64,000 nucleotides of DNA, taken from Lentibacillus halodurans. GTDB taxonomy: Bacteria; Bacillota; Bacilli; Bacillales; Amphibacillaceae. The translations under genes were made by a program, and so were the position numbers. The DNA is taken from assembly GCF_900112045.1 (NCBI RefSeq), contig NZ_FOJW01000005.1, forward strand, positions 124,001 to 188,000, given 5' to 3'. This document shows positions 44,361-52,973 of the stretch, one piece after another. Positions within the stretch are counted from its first letter, which is position 1, and every line of letters starts with the position of its first letter. The notes under the pieces are model-generated. The model was given only the letters and a program-made list of their open reading frames with translations, ran no database searches and was not told the DNA's origin.

Positions 44361-44957
44361 ATGGATACTTTAAATTTTATACCAACAACCTGTATTTCAG
44401 ATAGCATGAACGGTTTAAATAACTTGGATTCAGCTATTAAGCCATTAAAAGAGGATCATTTGTTATTTGGCCCCGCCTTTACAGTAAAAATGCCTGTTGG
44501 TGACAATCGTGTTGTATTAAAAGCTATTAAAGAAGCTAACCCAGGAGATGTGCTTGTAATAGATGCCAAAGGAGATGAGTATAGAGCGATTGCAGGTGAT
44601 TTTATTATAGGTATGGCCAAAACACTGGGAATAGCCGGGATTGTGACCGATGGCGTGATTAGGGATATTAGAGGCACTAAAGAATTGGATTATCCGGTTT
44701 TTTGTAAAGGAACGACGGTAGCCGCCAGTGGGAAATCCGGCTGGGGAGAAATGAATACACCTATCTCCTGTGGAGGGGTTTCCATTCATCCAGGTGATTG
44801 GGTTGCAGGGGATACAGATGGAGTAGTCGTAATCCCGAAAAATAATAAAGCTTCAATTATGAAATCAGCTTTAGAAAAGCTCACCAACGACCAAGAAAGG
44901 GAGAAAACTGTTTCCGGTGACATTGAAGCTATTAGAAAATACTTGGAAAAATTTTAA
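44361..44957 (+). CDS. RraA-like protein, probable class II oxo-acid aldolase
   Basis: 198 residues of the RraA/HMG-aldolase fold. Members with aldolase activity (4-hydroxy-4-methyl-2-oxoglutarate or 4-carboxy-4-hydroxy-2-oxoadipate aldolase) split such acids to pyruvate plus a keto acid. Here the catalytic pocket motif reads VLVIDAKGDEYRAIAGDFI and GIVTDGVIRDI, with the Arg-Asp pair of active aldolases. The C-terminal part GDWVAGDTDGVVVIPK is standard. Together with the PrpF-like gene downstream this recalls the gallate-pathway pair GalC/GalD. Bound metal likely Mg or Mn. Confidence 0.83.
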   Translation: MDTLNFIPTTCISDSMNGLNNLDSAIKPLKEDHLLFGPAFTVKMPVGDNRVVLKAIKEANPGDVLVIDAKGDEYRAIAGDFIIGMAKTLGIAGIVTDGVIRDIRGTKELDYPVFCKGTTVAASGKSGWGEMNTPISCGGVSIHPGDWVAGDTDGVVVIPKNNKASIMKSALEKLTNDQEREKTVSGDIEAIRKYLEKF

Positions 44958-45036
44958 TGTTTGTTATAAGAATTGCTGCTTGTAAGTTAGCCTGAAAATG
45001 AAAGCGCATAACAAAATCAGATAAAGGGAGCGAGCA

Positions 45037-45108
45037 ATGGACAGAATTATTGCCAAGACCAAGAGTAGGGATTTACGAAATTACCTTTTTAAAGAGGAAA
45101 ATTATTAA
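45037..45108 (+). CDS. Possible 23-residue peptide ahead of tctC
   Basis: ATG 45037 is preceded by AAAGGGAG about eight bases ahead, and the frame MDRIIAKTKSRDLRNYLF continues five codons more to TAA at 45106-45108. The peptide is basic and matches nothing I know. It could be a leader peptide or the last bit of a lost gene. The next ribosome site, GGAGGGG, belongs to tctC. Confidence 0.25.
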   Translation: MDRIIAKTKSRDLRNYLFKEENY

Positions 45109-45125
45109 ATGGAGGGGTTTAGAAA

Positions 45126-46241
45126 ATGAAGAGAAAAACGTTGCTGTTGCTGATTGGTATCATATTTGCGAGTATTTTGGCAGCATGCGGGAATTCGGAT
45201 GAGGCTGCGGGAGGAGGAGCGGATACATTTTATGAAGGTGAAACGCTGGAAATTCTAATTCCATTCAGTGCTGGCGGCGGAACGGATAGTCTATTCAGAT
45301 ACTTCCAGGATTATTTAAATGAATATGTTGACGGGAACCCCAGCATTCAGGTGGAGAATGTTCCAGGAGGCGGAAGTGTCATTGGAGCAAACGAATATGT
45401 TGATTTAAGAGAACCGGATGGACTGACAGCCCTGGCAACCAGTGCTTCCACTAAAATTCCCTTTTTGATTGGGCAGACAGAGGTAACTTATGATTTGAGA
45501 GAGCTTCAGCCTATAGTTGGGATGCCAAATGGGGTTGTGTTATACACATCTCCCGATAGTGGGGTAACTAATGGTGCAGAACTGCTTGATCCACCTCAAG
45601 AAATGGTACTTGGAGCCACAAGTCCTACTGGGATAGATGTCATGACGTTATTGGCATTTGAAGTGTTAGGTATCGACGACCAAGTCGAAATTATTTTTGG
45701 ATATGAGGGAGCAGGAGCATCCAGACAAGCTTTTGAACAAGGAGAAACGAATTTGGACTATCAAAGTGGCACTTCCTACCAAAGTAATGTTCAGCCATTG
45801 GTAGATGATGGAGAAGCTGTGCCACTATTCACATACGGATTTATAAATGCAGAGGGAGAAATTGTTGCAGACCCTGCTTTTCCTGATATTCCAACCGTGA
45901 AAGATGTGTATGTGGAAGTATATGGTGAAGAACCTTCCGGGGAAGCATGGGAAGCTTATAAAGCATTTGTTGGAGTGGCGAATGGGATGCACAAAACCCT
46001 CTGGCTTCACGGTGATGCCCCAGAATCAGCAGTACAGGCATTGAGAGAAGGGGTAGAAAGTGCAGTAGCAGACGAAGACTTTAAGAAAGGCGCTGATGAA
46101 GTATTAGGTAATTACGATCCATTGGTTGGTGAAGACCTTGAAGCAAGTGTAGATGCTTTAGCTAGTATTGAAGATGAAACACTGCAGTGGGTTAGTGACT
46201 TTTTGCGAGAAGAATATAATGTCGAGGGTTTAAGAGAATAA
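45126..46241 (+). CDS. TTT-family solute-binding lipoprotein (TctC-like)
   Basis: Extracellular binding protein of a tripartite tricarboxylate transporter, 371 residues. Lipobox LAACGN (Cys near residue 21). The fold motif LEILIPFSAGGGTDSLFRYF lies near 40, followed by VENVPGGGSVIGANEYV, the beta-alpha segment typical of TctC. A mid-protein insertion (QSGTSYQSNVQPLVDDG) makes it a little longer than most. Followed by a strong hairpin and then tctA and tctB. Substrate is probably a carboxylate degraded by the surrounding enzymes. Confidence 0.9.
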   Translation: MKRKTLLLLIGIIFASILAACGNSDEAAGGGADTFYEGETLEILIPFSAGGGTDSLFRYFQDYLNEYVDGNPSIQVENVPGGGSVIGANEYVDLREPDGLTALATSASTKIPFLIGQTEVTYDLRELQPIVGMPNGVVLYTSPDSGVTNGAELLDPPQEMVLGATSPTGIDVMTLLAFEVLGIDDQVEIIFGYEGAGASRQAFEQGETNLDYQSGTSYQSNVQPLVDDGEAVPLFTYGFINAEGEIVADPAFPDIPTVKDVYVEVYGEEPSGEAWEAYKAFVGVANGMHKTLWLHGDAPESAVQALREGVESAVADEDFKKGADEVLGNYDPLVGEDLEASVDALASIEDETLQWVSDFLREEYNVEGLRE

Positions 46242-46255
46242 TAGAAGTTCAGACG

Positions 46256-46298
46256 GGTTTAGTTTCTATAGGGAAACTTATAGAAACTAAACCGTTTT
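46256..46298 (+). terminator. Hairpin between tctC and tctA (partial terminator)
   Basis: A perfect 15-base stem (46256-46270 with 46279-46293) and an eight-base loop, followed by GTTTTG. It stands between the binding-protein gene and the membrane genes, where partial termination would give excess binding protein. Confidence 0.8.
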
Positions 46299-46315
46299 GA
46301 GGGAGTTGATCAAAC

Positions 46316-47806
46316 GTGGCAGCGACCGCAATCGAAGCATTAGTAACTGTGCTGGATCCCCTTAGAATCATGTATATGTTTTTCGGGATTTCAGTTGGTA
46401 TTATCATCGGTTTTCTTCCTGGCCTTGGTGGACCTGTAGGGATGTCGATCTTGCTACCATTTATATTTGGAATGGATCCCTATACTGGGATGGCTTTGTT
46501 AATTGGGATGACGGCTATTGTCCATACAGGAGATACATTCCCATCTGTGTTGTTGGGAGTTCCAGGGTCTTCAGGTTCACAGGCTACCATTATGGATGGG
46601 TACCCGCTTGCTAAAAAAGGAGAAGCGGCCAGAGCTTTAGGTGCTGCCTTTTTCTCTTCTATAATCGGTGGAGTTATTGGAGCGATCGTACTTTTTCTTG
46701 CAATTCCGATTGGCCGCCCGCTCATGCAGGCTTTTGGCTCCCCTGAATTGTTTATGTTATCTATTTTAGGTTTGAGTATGGTAGGGACACTTGCTGGAAA
46801 TTCACCTGTACGCGGTATTTTGGCTGGCGCTATCGGTATGCTTCTTGGGACGATAGGAGGGGCTCCTGGAGTTGCCGAATATCGATATACATTTGACTGG
46901 CTTTATCTAACGAATGGTCTTCCCCTTGCTGTTTTTGCGCTCGGCTTATTTGCCCTTCCTGAAATGATTGATCTTTTAGTGAAAAAACAAAGCATCTCAA
47001 GTACAGGGAAATTAGGAGGAAGTCAATTACAGGGTGTGAAGGATGCTATAAAAAACAAATGGCTGATCTTCCGAAGCGGTGTTATGGGGGCAGTAATAGG
47101 TTTTATTCCCGGGCTGGGAGGAAGTGTCGTTGACTGGATCAGTTATGGTACTGCTAAACAGACACTAAAGAACACGGAAAACTTCGGGAAAGGAGATATT
47201 CGCGGTGTTATCGCCCCGGAAGGTGCAAACAACGCCAAAGAAGGTGGAGCTTTGATCCCTACATTGCTATTTGGAATTCCCGGAAGCGGTACCACAGCAA
47301 TTTTGTTAGGCGGTTTGATACTTCTGGGTGTACAAGCCGGACCGAATATGTTGGAGGGGGACCTTCCTGTCACAGTATCCATCGTTTGGACGCTGGCATT
47401 AGCTAACATATTTGGCGGTATTGTTTGTATCCTGCTTGCTAAGCAAATATCTAAAATTAGTATGATTCAAGCTGATAAACTTGTTCCTTTTCTTATTATT
47501 ATCATGATGATGGGAGCATACCAAAGCACCCGCCACTGGGGGGACTTAATCTTCTTTATTGTTTTAGGACTGTTTGGCTGGGCAATGAAGCATCTTGACT
47601 GGCCGCGGGCACCTTTGCTTGTTGGTTTTGTCCTAGCGTTGCCCTCTGAAAGATATCTGCACCTTTCTATGTCGAGGTACGGTTTCGAATGGCTTTTTCA
47701 TCCATCGGTTTTAGCTATAGGAGCCGTTATTATTCTCTTGTTAGCCGCAGGGGTTTATATGAGAAGGATAAGTAATCGCGAAATGCAAAAGGGGGAAAAG
47801 TCCTGA
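46316..47806 (+). CDS. TTT-family large membrane subunit (TctA-like)
   Basis: 496 residues with about 11-12 membrane segments. Family repeats GIIIGFLPGLGGPVGMSILLP near residue 30 and GAVIGFIPGLGGSVVDWISY near 260, and PEGANNAKEGGALIPTLLFGIPGSGTTAILLG near 300, are the hallmark of TctA. GTG start with GAGGGAG ahead. It overlaps tctB by one base. It forms the translocation path together with TctB, driven by ion gradient. Confidence 0.93.
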   Translation: MAATAIEALVTVLDPLRIMYMFFGISVGIIIGFLPGLGGPVGMSILLPFIFGMDPYTGMALLIGMTAIVHTGDTFPSVLLGVPGSSGSQATIMDGYPLAKKGEAARALGAAFFSSIIGGVIGAIVLFLAIPIGRPLMQAFGSPELFMLSILGLSMVGTLAGNSPVRGILAGAIGMLLGTIGGAPGVAEYRYTFDWLYLTNGLPLAVFALGLFALPEMIDLLVKKQSISSTGKLGGSQLQGVKDAIKNKWLIFRSGVMGAVIGFIPGLGGSVVDWISYGTAKQTLKNTENFGKGDIRGVIAPEGANNAKEGGALIPTLLFGIPGSGTTAILLGGLILLGVQAGPNMLEGDLPVTVSIVWTLALANIFGGIVCILLAKQISKISMIQADKLVPFLIIIMMMGAYQSTRHWGDLIFFIVLGLFGWAMKHLDWPRAPLLVGFVLALPSERYLHLSMSRYGFEWLFHPSVLAIGAVIILLLAAGVYMRRISNREMQKGEKS

Positions 47807-48252
47807 TGACTAAATCCGCATTATCCATTGCTTTTTCAGCAGGATTGTTTTTGGTATTGATTTGGATGGCGTGGGAAGCAGCAAACTTTCAGGAATTAGC
47901 GAGTTATTTCCCCTTTTATATCTCCCTGATTGCCATCGTTCTAATTGTTGTTGACTTGATTACTCAACTGAGGAAAGTAAGAAAGAAAGAAGTTGATGAT
48001 AAAGACGAGATAAGTAAAAAAGAGACTGGTGCTGTAATTAAGTATATTCTTTGGTTTGTCGGCTATCTGTTAATGATGCTTTTAATAGGTTTTCTTATTG
48101 GGACATCTGTCTTTTTGCTGCTGTTTTTACTATTGGAAACCAAACTAAAGCTAATAAAGGCAGTGCCTATTACAGCGCTTACTATTGCAGTGATTTTACT
48201 TCTGGGCCGTATAATGAGTTTGGAATGGCCTAGTGGGATGATCGGTATATAA
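47806..48252 (+). CDS. TTT-family small membrane subunit (TctB-like)
   Basis: 148 residues with four hydrophobic segments separated by a Lys/Glu-rich cytosolic loop (RKVRKKEVDDKDEISKKE). The N-terminal segment ALSIAFSAGLFLVLIWMAW and the final LLGRIMSLEWPSGMI fit TctB. Identification rests mainly on size, topology and position after tctA, with a one-base overlap. Confidence 0.85.
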   Translation: MTKSALSIAFSAGLFLVLIWMAWEAANFQELASYFPFYISLIAIVLIVVDLITQLRKVRKKEVDDKDEISKKETGAVIKYILWFVGYLLMMLLIGFLIGTSVFLLLFLLLETKLKLIKAVPITALTIAVILLLGRIMSLEWPSGMIGI

Positions 48253-48275
48253 TAAGCGGTTCAAGGAGGGCAATT

Positions 48276-49643
48276 GTGAAAAATATTCATGTTTTAGCTG
48301 CTACGGGGATGCTGGGAACAGGCTTTTCAGAAGCGAGCTTTGATAGGGCATTAAAAAATAATCCCAGTGTTATAGGGTGCGACGCAGGTTCTACCGATCC
48401 CGGACCACATTATTTAGGGCATGGAACCCCGATGGTATCAAGGGAAGCGACCAAACGAGACCTTACAATCATGATAAAAGGTGCATTGAAAAATAATATC
48501 CCTCTCTTGATCGGCTCTGCCGGGACAGCAGGAAGCAATGTTCATGTTGATTGGACAGTCGACATTGTGAAAGAAATCGCGAAAGAGGAGAATCTTTCAT
48601 TTTCACTGGCTGCCATTTATTCTGAAATAAGTCAGCCGAAATTGATCAATGCTTTTCGGAAAGGAAAGATAAAGCCTTTAAATAATGCGCATGATCTTTC
48701 AGAGGAAAGTATATTACACTTATCGAAAGTTGTAGGGCAAATGGGGCCGGAACCATATATAAATGCGTTAAATCAAGGGGCGCAAGTTGTTGTGGCTGGC
48801 CGTTCAAGTGATACTTCCATATTTGCTGCTGTGCCAATCAAAGAAGGGATAAATCATGGCATTGCTTTGCATGCTTCCAAAATTTTGGAATGCGGCGCCG
48901 GATGTGCAGAGACAAGAATACATCCCGATTGCATGAGCGCCTGGATGTATGATGACCATTTTATTGTAGAACCGCCAAATCCAAAAATGAAATGTACACC
49001 AGTTAGTGTTCTGTCTCACTTGTTATATGAGAATTATGATCCTTACCATTTATATGAACCAGGTGGCATGTTAAACACCTCTGATGCACACTATGAAAGT
49101 TTTAACGAGCGTGGTGTAAAAGTAACAAACAGCGAGTTTGAGCCGGTATCAATGTATACAGTACGTTTAGAAGGCGTAGAACATATAGGGTATCGAAGAA
49201 TTGCAATAGCTGGAATAAGGGATCCATTCATATTAAGGCAGCTACCAAACTTCCTTGAGGAATGTAAAAATGTGATTAGCAAAAAAGTCAAAGAAAGCCT
49301 GAATATAGAAAAAGAAAATTTTAAGATTTTATTTCGTATTTACGGCGATTCAGGCGTAATGGGTGAATTGGAACCCTTTCAAGGAAAGATGAACCATGAA
49401 GTTGGATTGTTGACAGAAGTTATTGCCGATTCCGCAGTTAACAGCCAATCGATTATGTCCATTGCGTGGCACACGATGCTGCACCATCCAATTAAAGAGT
49501 GGTCAGGACTCGTTAGCCAATTGGCATTTCCTTTTTCACCCCCTGATTCTGATATGGGTCCGGTTTATCGATTTGGACTAAACCATATAATGGAAGTGGA
49601 AGACCCTCTGGAGCTTTTCGAAATGAACATTTCCAGGTTATGA
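48276..49643 (+). CDS. AtuA-family protein (DUF1446)
   Basis: 455 residues. The N-terminus LAATGMLGTGFSEASFDRAL and VIGCDAGSTDPGPHYLGHG, then LIGSAGTAGSNVHVDWTVDI, are characteristic of the acyclic-terpene-utilisation AtuA family. GRSSDTSIFAAVPI and KILECGAGCAETR follow near 180-210. The biochemical role of this family is not settled; it may be half of a hydratase or carboxylase-like enzyme. A DUF4387 gene follows directly, a pairing seen in many catabolic clusters. AAGGAGG precedes the start. Confidence 0.85.
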   Translation: MKNIHVLAATGMLGTGFSEASFDRALKNNPSVIGCDAGSTDPGPHYLGHGTPMVSREATKRDLTIMIKGALKNNIPLLIGSAGTAGSNVHVDWTVDIVKEIAKEENLSFSLAAIYSEISQPKLINAFRKGKIKPLNNAHDLSEESILHLSKVVGQMGPEPYINALNQGAQVVVAGRSSDTSIFAAVPIKEGINHGIALHASKILECGAGCAETRIHPDCMSAWMYDDHFIVEPPNPKMKCTPVSVLSHLLYENYDPYHLYEPGGMLNTSDAHYESFNERGVKVTNSEFEPVSMYTVRLEGVEHIGYRRIAIAGIRDPFILRQLPNFLEECKNVISKKVKESLNIEKENFKILFRIYGDSGVMGELEPFQGKMNHEVGLLTEVIADSAVNSQSIMSIAWHTMLHHPIKEWSGLVSQLAFPFSPPDSDMGPVYRFGLNHIMEVEDPLELFEMNISRL

Positions 49644-49671
49644 GCTTTTGCTGAAATGATTGGAGGATAAC

Positions 49672-49998
49672 ATGCAAATTGGAGAAATGGCAAAATTAAT
49701 TCGTTCGAAAAATGCTGGTCCATTTTCAATGACAATTGATATTTTATTTGAACATGAATCTTATTATGATAGAGTTAAGAATTCGCCTGATTTTAATGTT
49801 GATACAATTGCAAACGTTTATAAATTAAATAGTGCCGATATCGACATTTATACTTGTGATCCTATTCTTGCTATCAAAATATCATTTAATAGACCAGTTA
49901 TCTCCGGGGACATTGGAGATACCGATGTCTTTGGCGGTCAGCAGCACGGTCCTATAGTTGATATGGAAATCCCTGACCGAAACAATGCCAGCTATTAA
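49672..49998 (+). CDS. DUF4387-family protein, probable AtuA partner
   Basis: About 108 residues, starting at ATG 49672 behind GGAGG (an in-frame TTG at 49660 would overlap that site). It opens GEMAKLIRSKNAGPFSMTID and has the conserved FNVDTIANVYKL and a block ISFNRPVISGDIGDTDVFGGQQHGP-like near the end, the DUF4387 signature. No catalytic motif is known. It follows the AtuA gene by 28 bases and likely forms a complex with it. In some relatives the two are fused, which supports this. Confidence 0.82.
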   Translation: MQIGEMAKLIRSKNAGPFSMTIDILFEHESYYDRVKNSPDFNVDTIANVYKLNSADIDIYTCDPILAIKISFNRPVISGDIGDTDVFGGQQHGPIVDMEIPDRNNASY

Positions 49999-50012
49999 AC
50001 GAGGTGATTTTA

Positions 50013-51155
50013 GTGGCGCAATTTTCTGTTCCATGTGCAGTCTACCGTGGGGGTACAAGCAGAGGGTTATTTTTTAATGAGAAGGATCTTCCAAAAGATG
50101 ATGAGCTTCAAAAACAAATTTTTATGCAGGGTATTGATGCGTATAATCCATCGCAAATTGATGGGATGGGGAATGGCACATCTCACACAAGTAAGGTTTG
50201 TGTTATTTCCAAATCCAGTTTGGAGGAGGCGGATATAGATTATACCTTCTACCAAATTGGAATAGGAAAGGAATCCGCAGATAGTGAAGGAACTTGCGGG
50301 AACCTGATGGCTGCGGTTGGAGCCTTCGCAGTGGACGAAGGTCTTGTTAATTATGATCCAACTGAACGGGATGTAAAGGTTTCTGTTTATAATACGAACA
50401 TAAATAAGTTATTGCATATATCCGTTCCTGTCGTAAATGGTAAAGCAAAAGTAACGGGAGATTTTATTATGCCTGGCGTGGTCCAAAGCGGAGCAAAGTA
50501 TTCTGTCAGTATCCTGAAACCAGGAGGCGGACAAACAGGCAAAACTTTACCATTGGGGAATAATTATCTTATTAAAACCAAGCTAAAAGAATACAATATT
50601 TCATTTGTTGATGTTATTAACCCATTTATTTTTATTTCTTCTGATGAATTAGGAATTAGCGGAATAGAATCCAATGCTGATTTATCAAAAAATGAGCACT
50701 TTCTTAATGAGTTAGAAGAAATCCGTGTACGTGCTGCTTTGGCGGCAGGCATGTCTGAGACTCTTGAGGAAGCAAGACAAGTCGGTTCGATACCCAAAGT
50801 GGCTATTGTAAGCTCTCCACAAGAATACCTCACGTCAGAAGGTGAAGTAATCAAAGAGGAGAAAGTAGATATTGTTTCCAGGATGGTTTCCATGGGGAAG
50901 TTTCATCGTACATTTGCTGCCAGTGGTTTATATTGCTTAGCAGCTGCTACCCTTCTCTCTAATACAATTCCAAATAAACATTCAAAGATAAATGACAGAG
51001 GAGAAGCGCAGTCTTTGCGAATTGGACATCCAGAAGGGGTAGTTGAAGTGAAAGCAGCTTTAACTGAAGATGGCCGAGATGTTTCAGTAGTAGGTTTAGA
51101 TAGAACGGCAAGAAGGATAATGAAGGGTGAATTGTTTATACGAGAAACTGTGTAG
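50013..51155 (+). CDS. PrpF-like isomerase/tautomerase
   Basis: About 380 residues of the PrpF (AcnD-accessory) fold, a relative of diaminopimelate epimerase. PCAVYRGGTSRGLFFNEKDLP at the N-terminus; GMGNGTSHTSKVCVI near 55; the catalytic Cys in GTCGNLMAAVGAFA near 95; and KFHRTFAASGLYCLAAATLL near 300. The family includes methylaconitate isomerase and 4-oxalomesaconate tautomerase (GalD). The partner aldolase gene upstream fits the second role. The GTG at 50013 has GAGGTGA five bases ahead; GTG 50004 is less likely. Confidence 0.88.
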   Translation: MAQFSVPCAVYRGGTSRGLFFNEKDLPKDDELQKQIFMQGIDAYNPSQIDGMGNGTSHTSKVCVISKSSLEEADIDYTFYQIGIGKESADSEGTCGNLMAAVGAFAVDEGLVNYDPTERDVKVSVYNTNINKLLHISVPVVNGKAKVTGDFIMPGVVQSGAKYSVSILKPGGGQTGKTLPLGNNYLIKTKLKEYNISFVDVINPFIFISSDELGISGIESNADLSKNEHFLNELEEIRVRAALAAGMSETLEEARQVGSIPKVAIVSSPQEYLTSEGEVIKEEKVDIVSRMVSMGKFHRTFAASGLYCLAAATLLSNTIPNKHSKINDRGEAQSLRIGHPEGVVEVKAALTEDGRDVSVVGLDRTARRIMKGELFIRETV

Positions 51156-51287
51156 TCCTCAGTAAATGCAGTTTGGTGTTTTACCTTTTCTTGGGAGATA
51201 TGTATTTTACTACAGAGATATACCATAAGAAAAACTGAATTACTAACGGTCATGTATTCATAATTACATTAAAAGGCGGGTGAAAAA

Positions 51288-52256
51288 ATGAAAACAGTTA
51301 TCCTGGATGATTGGGAAGAATATATGAAAAACCATCCATCATTAGGACGATTACAGGACTTTTCTGATGTCACTGTTTATACGGATAAGCCATCCTTTAA
51401 TGAATTAGCCGACAGATTACAGGGTGTCGACACGGTAATTCCGATACGTGAGCGAACCCGATTTACCAAGGAATTGATTGAAAAGCTTCCGGATTTCAAA
51501 CTAATCGCTCAGACAGGAACCGGCGTCGCTCATTTGGATATGGAAGCCTTGAAACAAGCGAGAATCCCAGTTGCTACAACACCCGGGGGATCGACAGGAG
51601 CGGTAACCGAATTGACCTTTGCCTATTTGCTTAACCTTATAAAAAAAGTTACTGCGACAGATCGGGCGATGCAAAACAATGCATGGCCGGAAATCATCGG
51701 GACAAACCTTAAGGGAAAATCCCTTGGTATCATTGGACTGGGAAAGATCGGCCGTTCTGTAGCCAATATGGCCAAGGCTTTTGGAATGAATGTGATGGCG
51801 TGGGGACCCACATTAATGGAAGAACGAGCGAATACAGAGGGGGTACAATATACAACCTTACCTAATTTGTTAAGATTATCAGATGCTGTTAGTTTGCATG
51901 TGCGCTTGGTACCTGAAACCACCCATTTGCTGCAAGAAGAGCATTTTGCAATGATGAAACCTAGTGCTGTTTTGATCAATACATCTCGTGGCAGGGTAAT
52001 AAAGGAACAGGCACTCATTCAAGCCCTGCAAAACAAAGAAATAGCAGGGGCAGGATTAGACGTCTTTGAAAAAGAACCGCTGCCATCAGGCCACTCTTTT
52101 CGAAACTTTGAAAATGTCCTTATTACACCCCATATTGGGTGGAAGACAGAAGAAACATTTACTAATTTCCTGAATGGATCGATTGATAACATTCATCAGT
52201 TTTTTGTAAATAATGAGCCTCAAAATATTTTTAATCAAGAAGTTCTTGAAAAATGA
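51288..52256 (+). CDS. D-2-hydroxyacid dehydrogenase (SerA/GyaR-like)
   Basis: 322 residues. Rossmann motif GIIGLGKIGRSVANMAKAFG near 145; the catalytic Arg in INTSRGRVIKEQALIQAL near 233; Glu in LDVFEKEPLP near 260; and His in ITPHIGWKTEETF near 282. The segment GTGVAHLDMEALKQARIPV is normal for the family. It likely reduces or oxidises a 2-oxo/2-hydroxy acid made by this operon. 132 bases separate it from PrpF, with AAAGGCGGGTG ahead of the ATG. It may be the last functional gene of the unit. Confidence 0.9.
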   Translation: MKTVILDDWEEYMKNHPSLGRLQDFSDVTVYTDKPSFNELADRLQGVDTVIPIRERTRFTKELIEKLPDFKLIAQTGTGVAHLDMEALKQARIPVATTPGGSTGAVTELTFAYLLNLIKKVTATDRAMQNNAWPEIIGTNLKGKSLGIIGLGKIGRSVANMAKAFGMNVMAWGPTLMEERANTEGVQYTTLPNLLRLSDAVSLHVRLVPETTHLLQEEHFAMMKPSAVLINTSRGRVIKEQALIQALQNKEIAGAGLDVFEKEPLPSGHSFRNFENVLITPHIGWKTEETFTNFLNGSIDNIHQFFVNNEPQNIFNQEVLEK

Positions 52257-52489
52257 ATGGCCACTCAAGATTTTTGAATCCATGCATGTTAGGAATGATT
52301 AATTCTTTTGGGGCAAGTATGCTAAAGAAAGCTTTTGAAAAATGGAAGACTTTTGGATTCAAAAATGCGGACGATTATATTTTACGTTTACAGCATGTAT
52401 TTAGAGATGAGTCAAGTTTAGGTGGGAAATACAGGAAAATCCGGGGATACTCATTGGCATTATTGGCCCTCAATCATTTCACTAACTGA
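52253..52489 (+). CDS. Hypothetical 78-residue protein or gene fragment
   Basis: A frame overlapping the end of the dehydrogenase gene by four bases (ATGA). It reads SMLKKAFEKWKTFGFKNADD, then RLQHVFRDESSLGGKYRKIR. No family recognised, no ribosome site of its own, and the DNA after it holds transposase-like debris. It could be a coupled small gene or the end of a lost one. Confidence 0.3.
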   Translation: MNGHSRFLNPCMLGMINSFGASMLKKAFEKWKTFGFKNADDYILRLQHVFRDESSLGGKYRKIRGYSLALLALNHFTN

Positions 52490-52524
52490 TGAGGTTAATA
52501 ATATCGAAAAAAGTTACTAAAAGG

Positions 52525-52660
52525 ACCCGTCAATCCCGATAAACTGTTGTGCGTGAGATGTCAAGAGTCCTGGCACTCCTTCTAATTTTAAATCCTTGTT
52601 GTTTCATTTTATAGAGTTCTACATATTCTACTTCTCCAACTTGTTCTCCAAGTTATATTT
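52525..52660 (-). mobile_element. Transposase/recombinase helix-turn-helix fragment
   Basis: Read on the minus strand, this piece encodes GEVEYVELYKMKQQGFKIRR followed by SARTLDISRTTVYR, a clear helix-turn-helix of the kind at the N-terminus of IS21-like (IstA) transposases or site-specific recombinases. There is no start and no catalytic part. An inactive fragment in the gap between two operons. The rest of 52490-52900 shows nothing I can name. Confidence 0.5.
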
Positions 52661-52900
52661 GTCACGTTTAATACTTTCATATTGATAGAAGTATTTCCTT
52701 AGTATGGTAGCTGATTACAATTCTATCTCTTTATACTTCATTAATATTTCATCGAATCGGTCTCCTTTGTATTGATCACAATTATTGGAATACATTTAGT
52801 TTTGCGTTAAAGTCAGAAAGATCATGGGTAGATCCTACATGTCTTGTTATGCATGTCCTCAATTTATTTTATGTTTAATTTAAAAAATTTTTAATGATTA

Positions 52901-52929
52901 TTGACAAAATCGAACAAAAATATCATAAT
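52901..52929 (+). promoter_or_regulatory. Sigma-A promoter of the DeoR/acid-sugar operon
   Basis: TTGACA (52901-52906), exactly 17 bases, CATAAT (52924-52929). A perfect -35 and a five-of-six -10. The bases from 52911 to 52940 hold two similar AACA-rich half-sites in one orientation that could bind the DeoR-type regulator encoded next. Confidence 0.75.
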
Positions 52930-52973
52930 TAAACATGATAAATGTTAAAAGTAAACATAGGGCAGGGAATAAA

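Noticed and set aside
52253-52489. Active transposon next to the D-hydroxyacid dehydrogenase gene
   Set aside because: Only a helix-turn-helix fragment is visible on the minus strand; no catalytic part or inverted ends were found.
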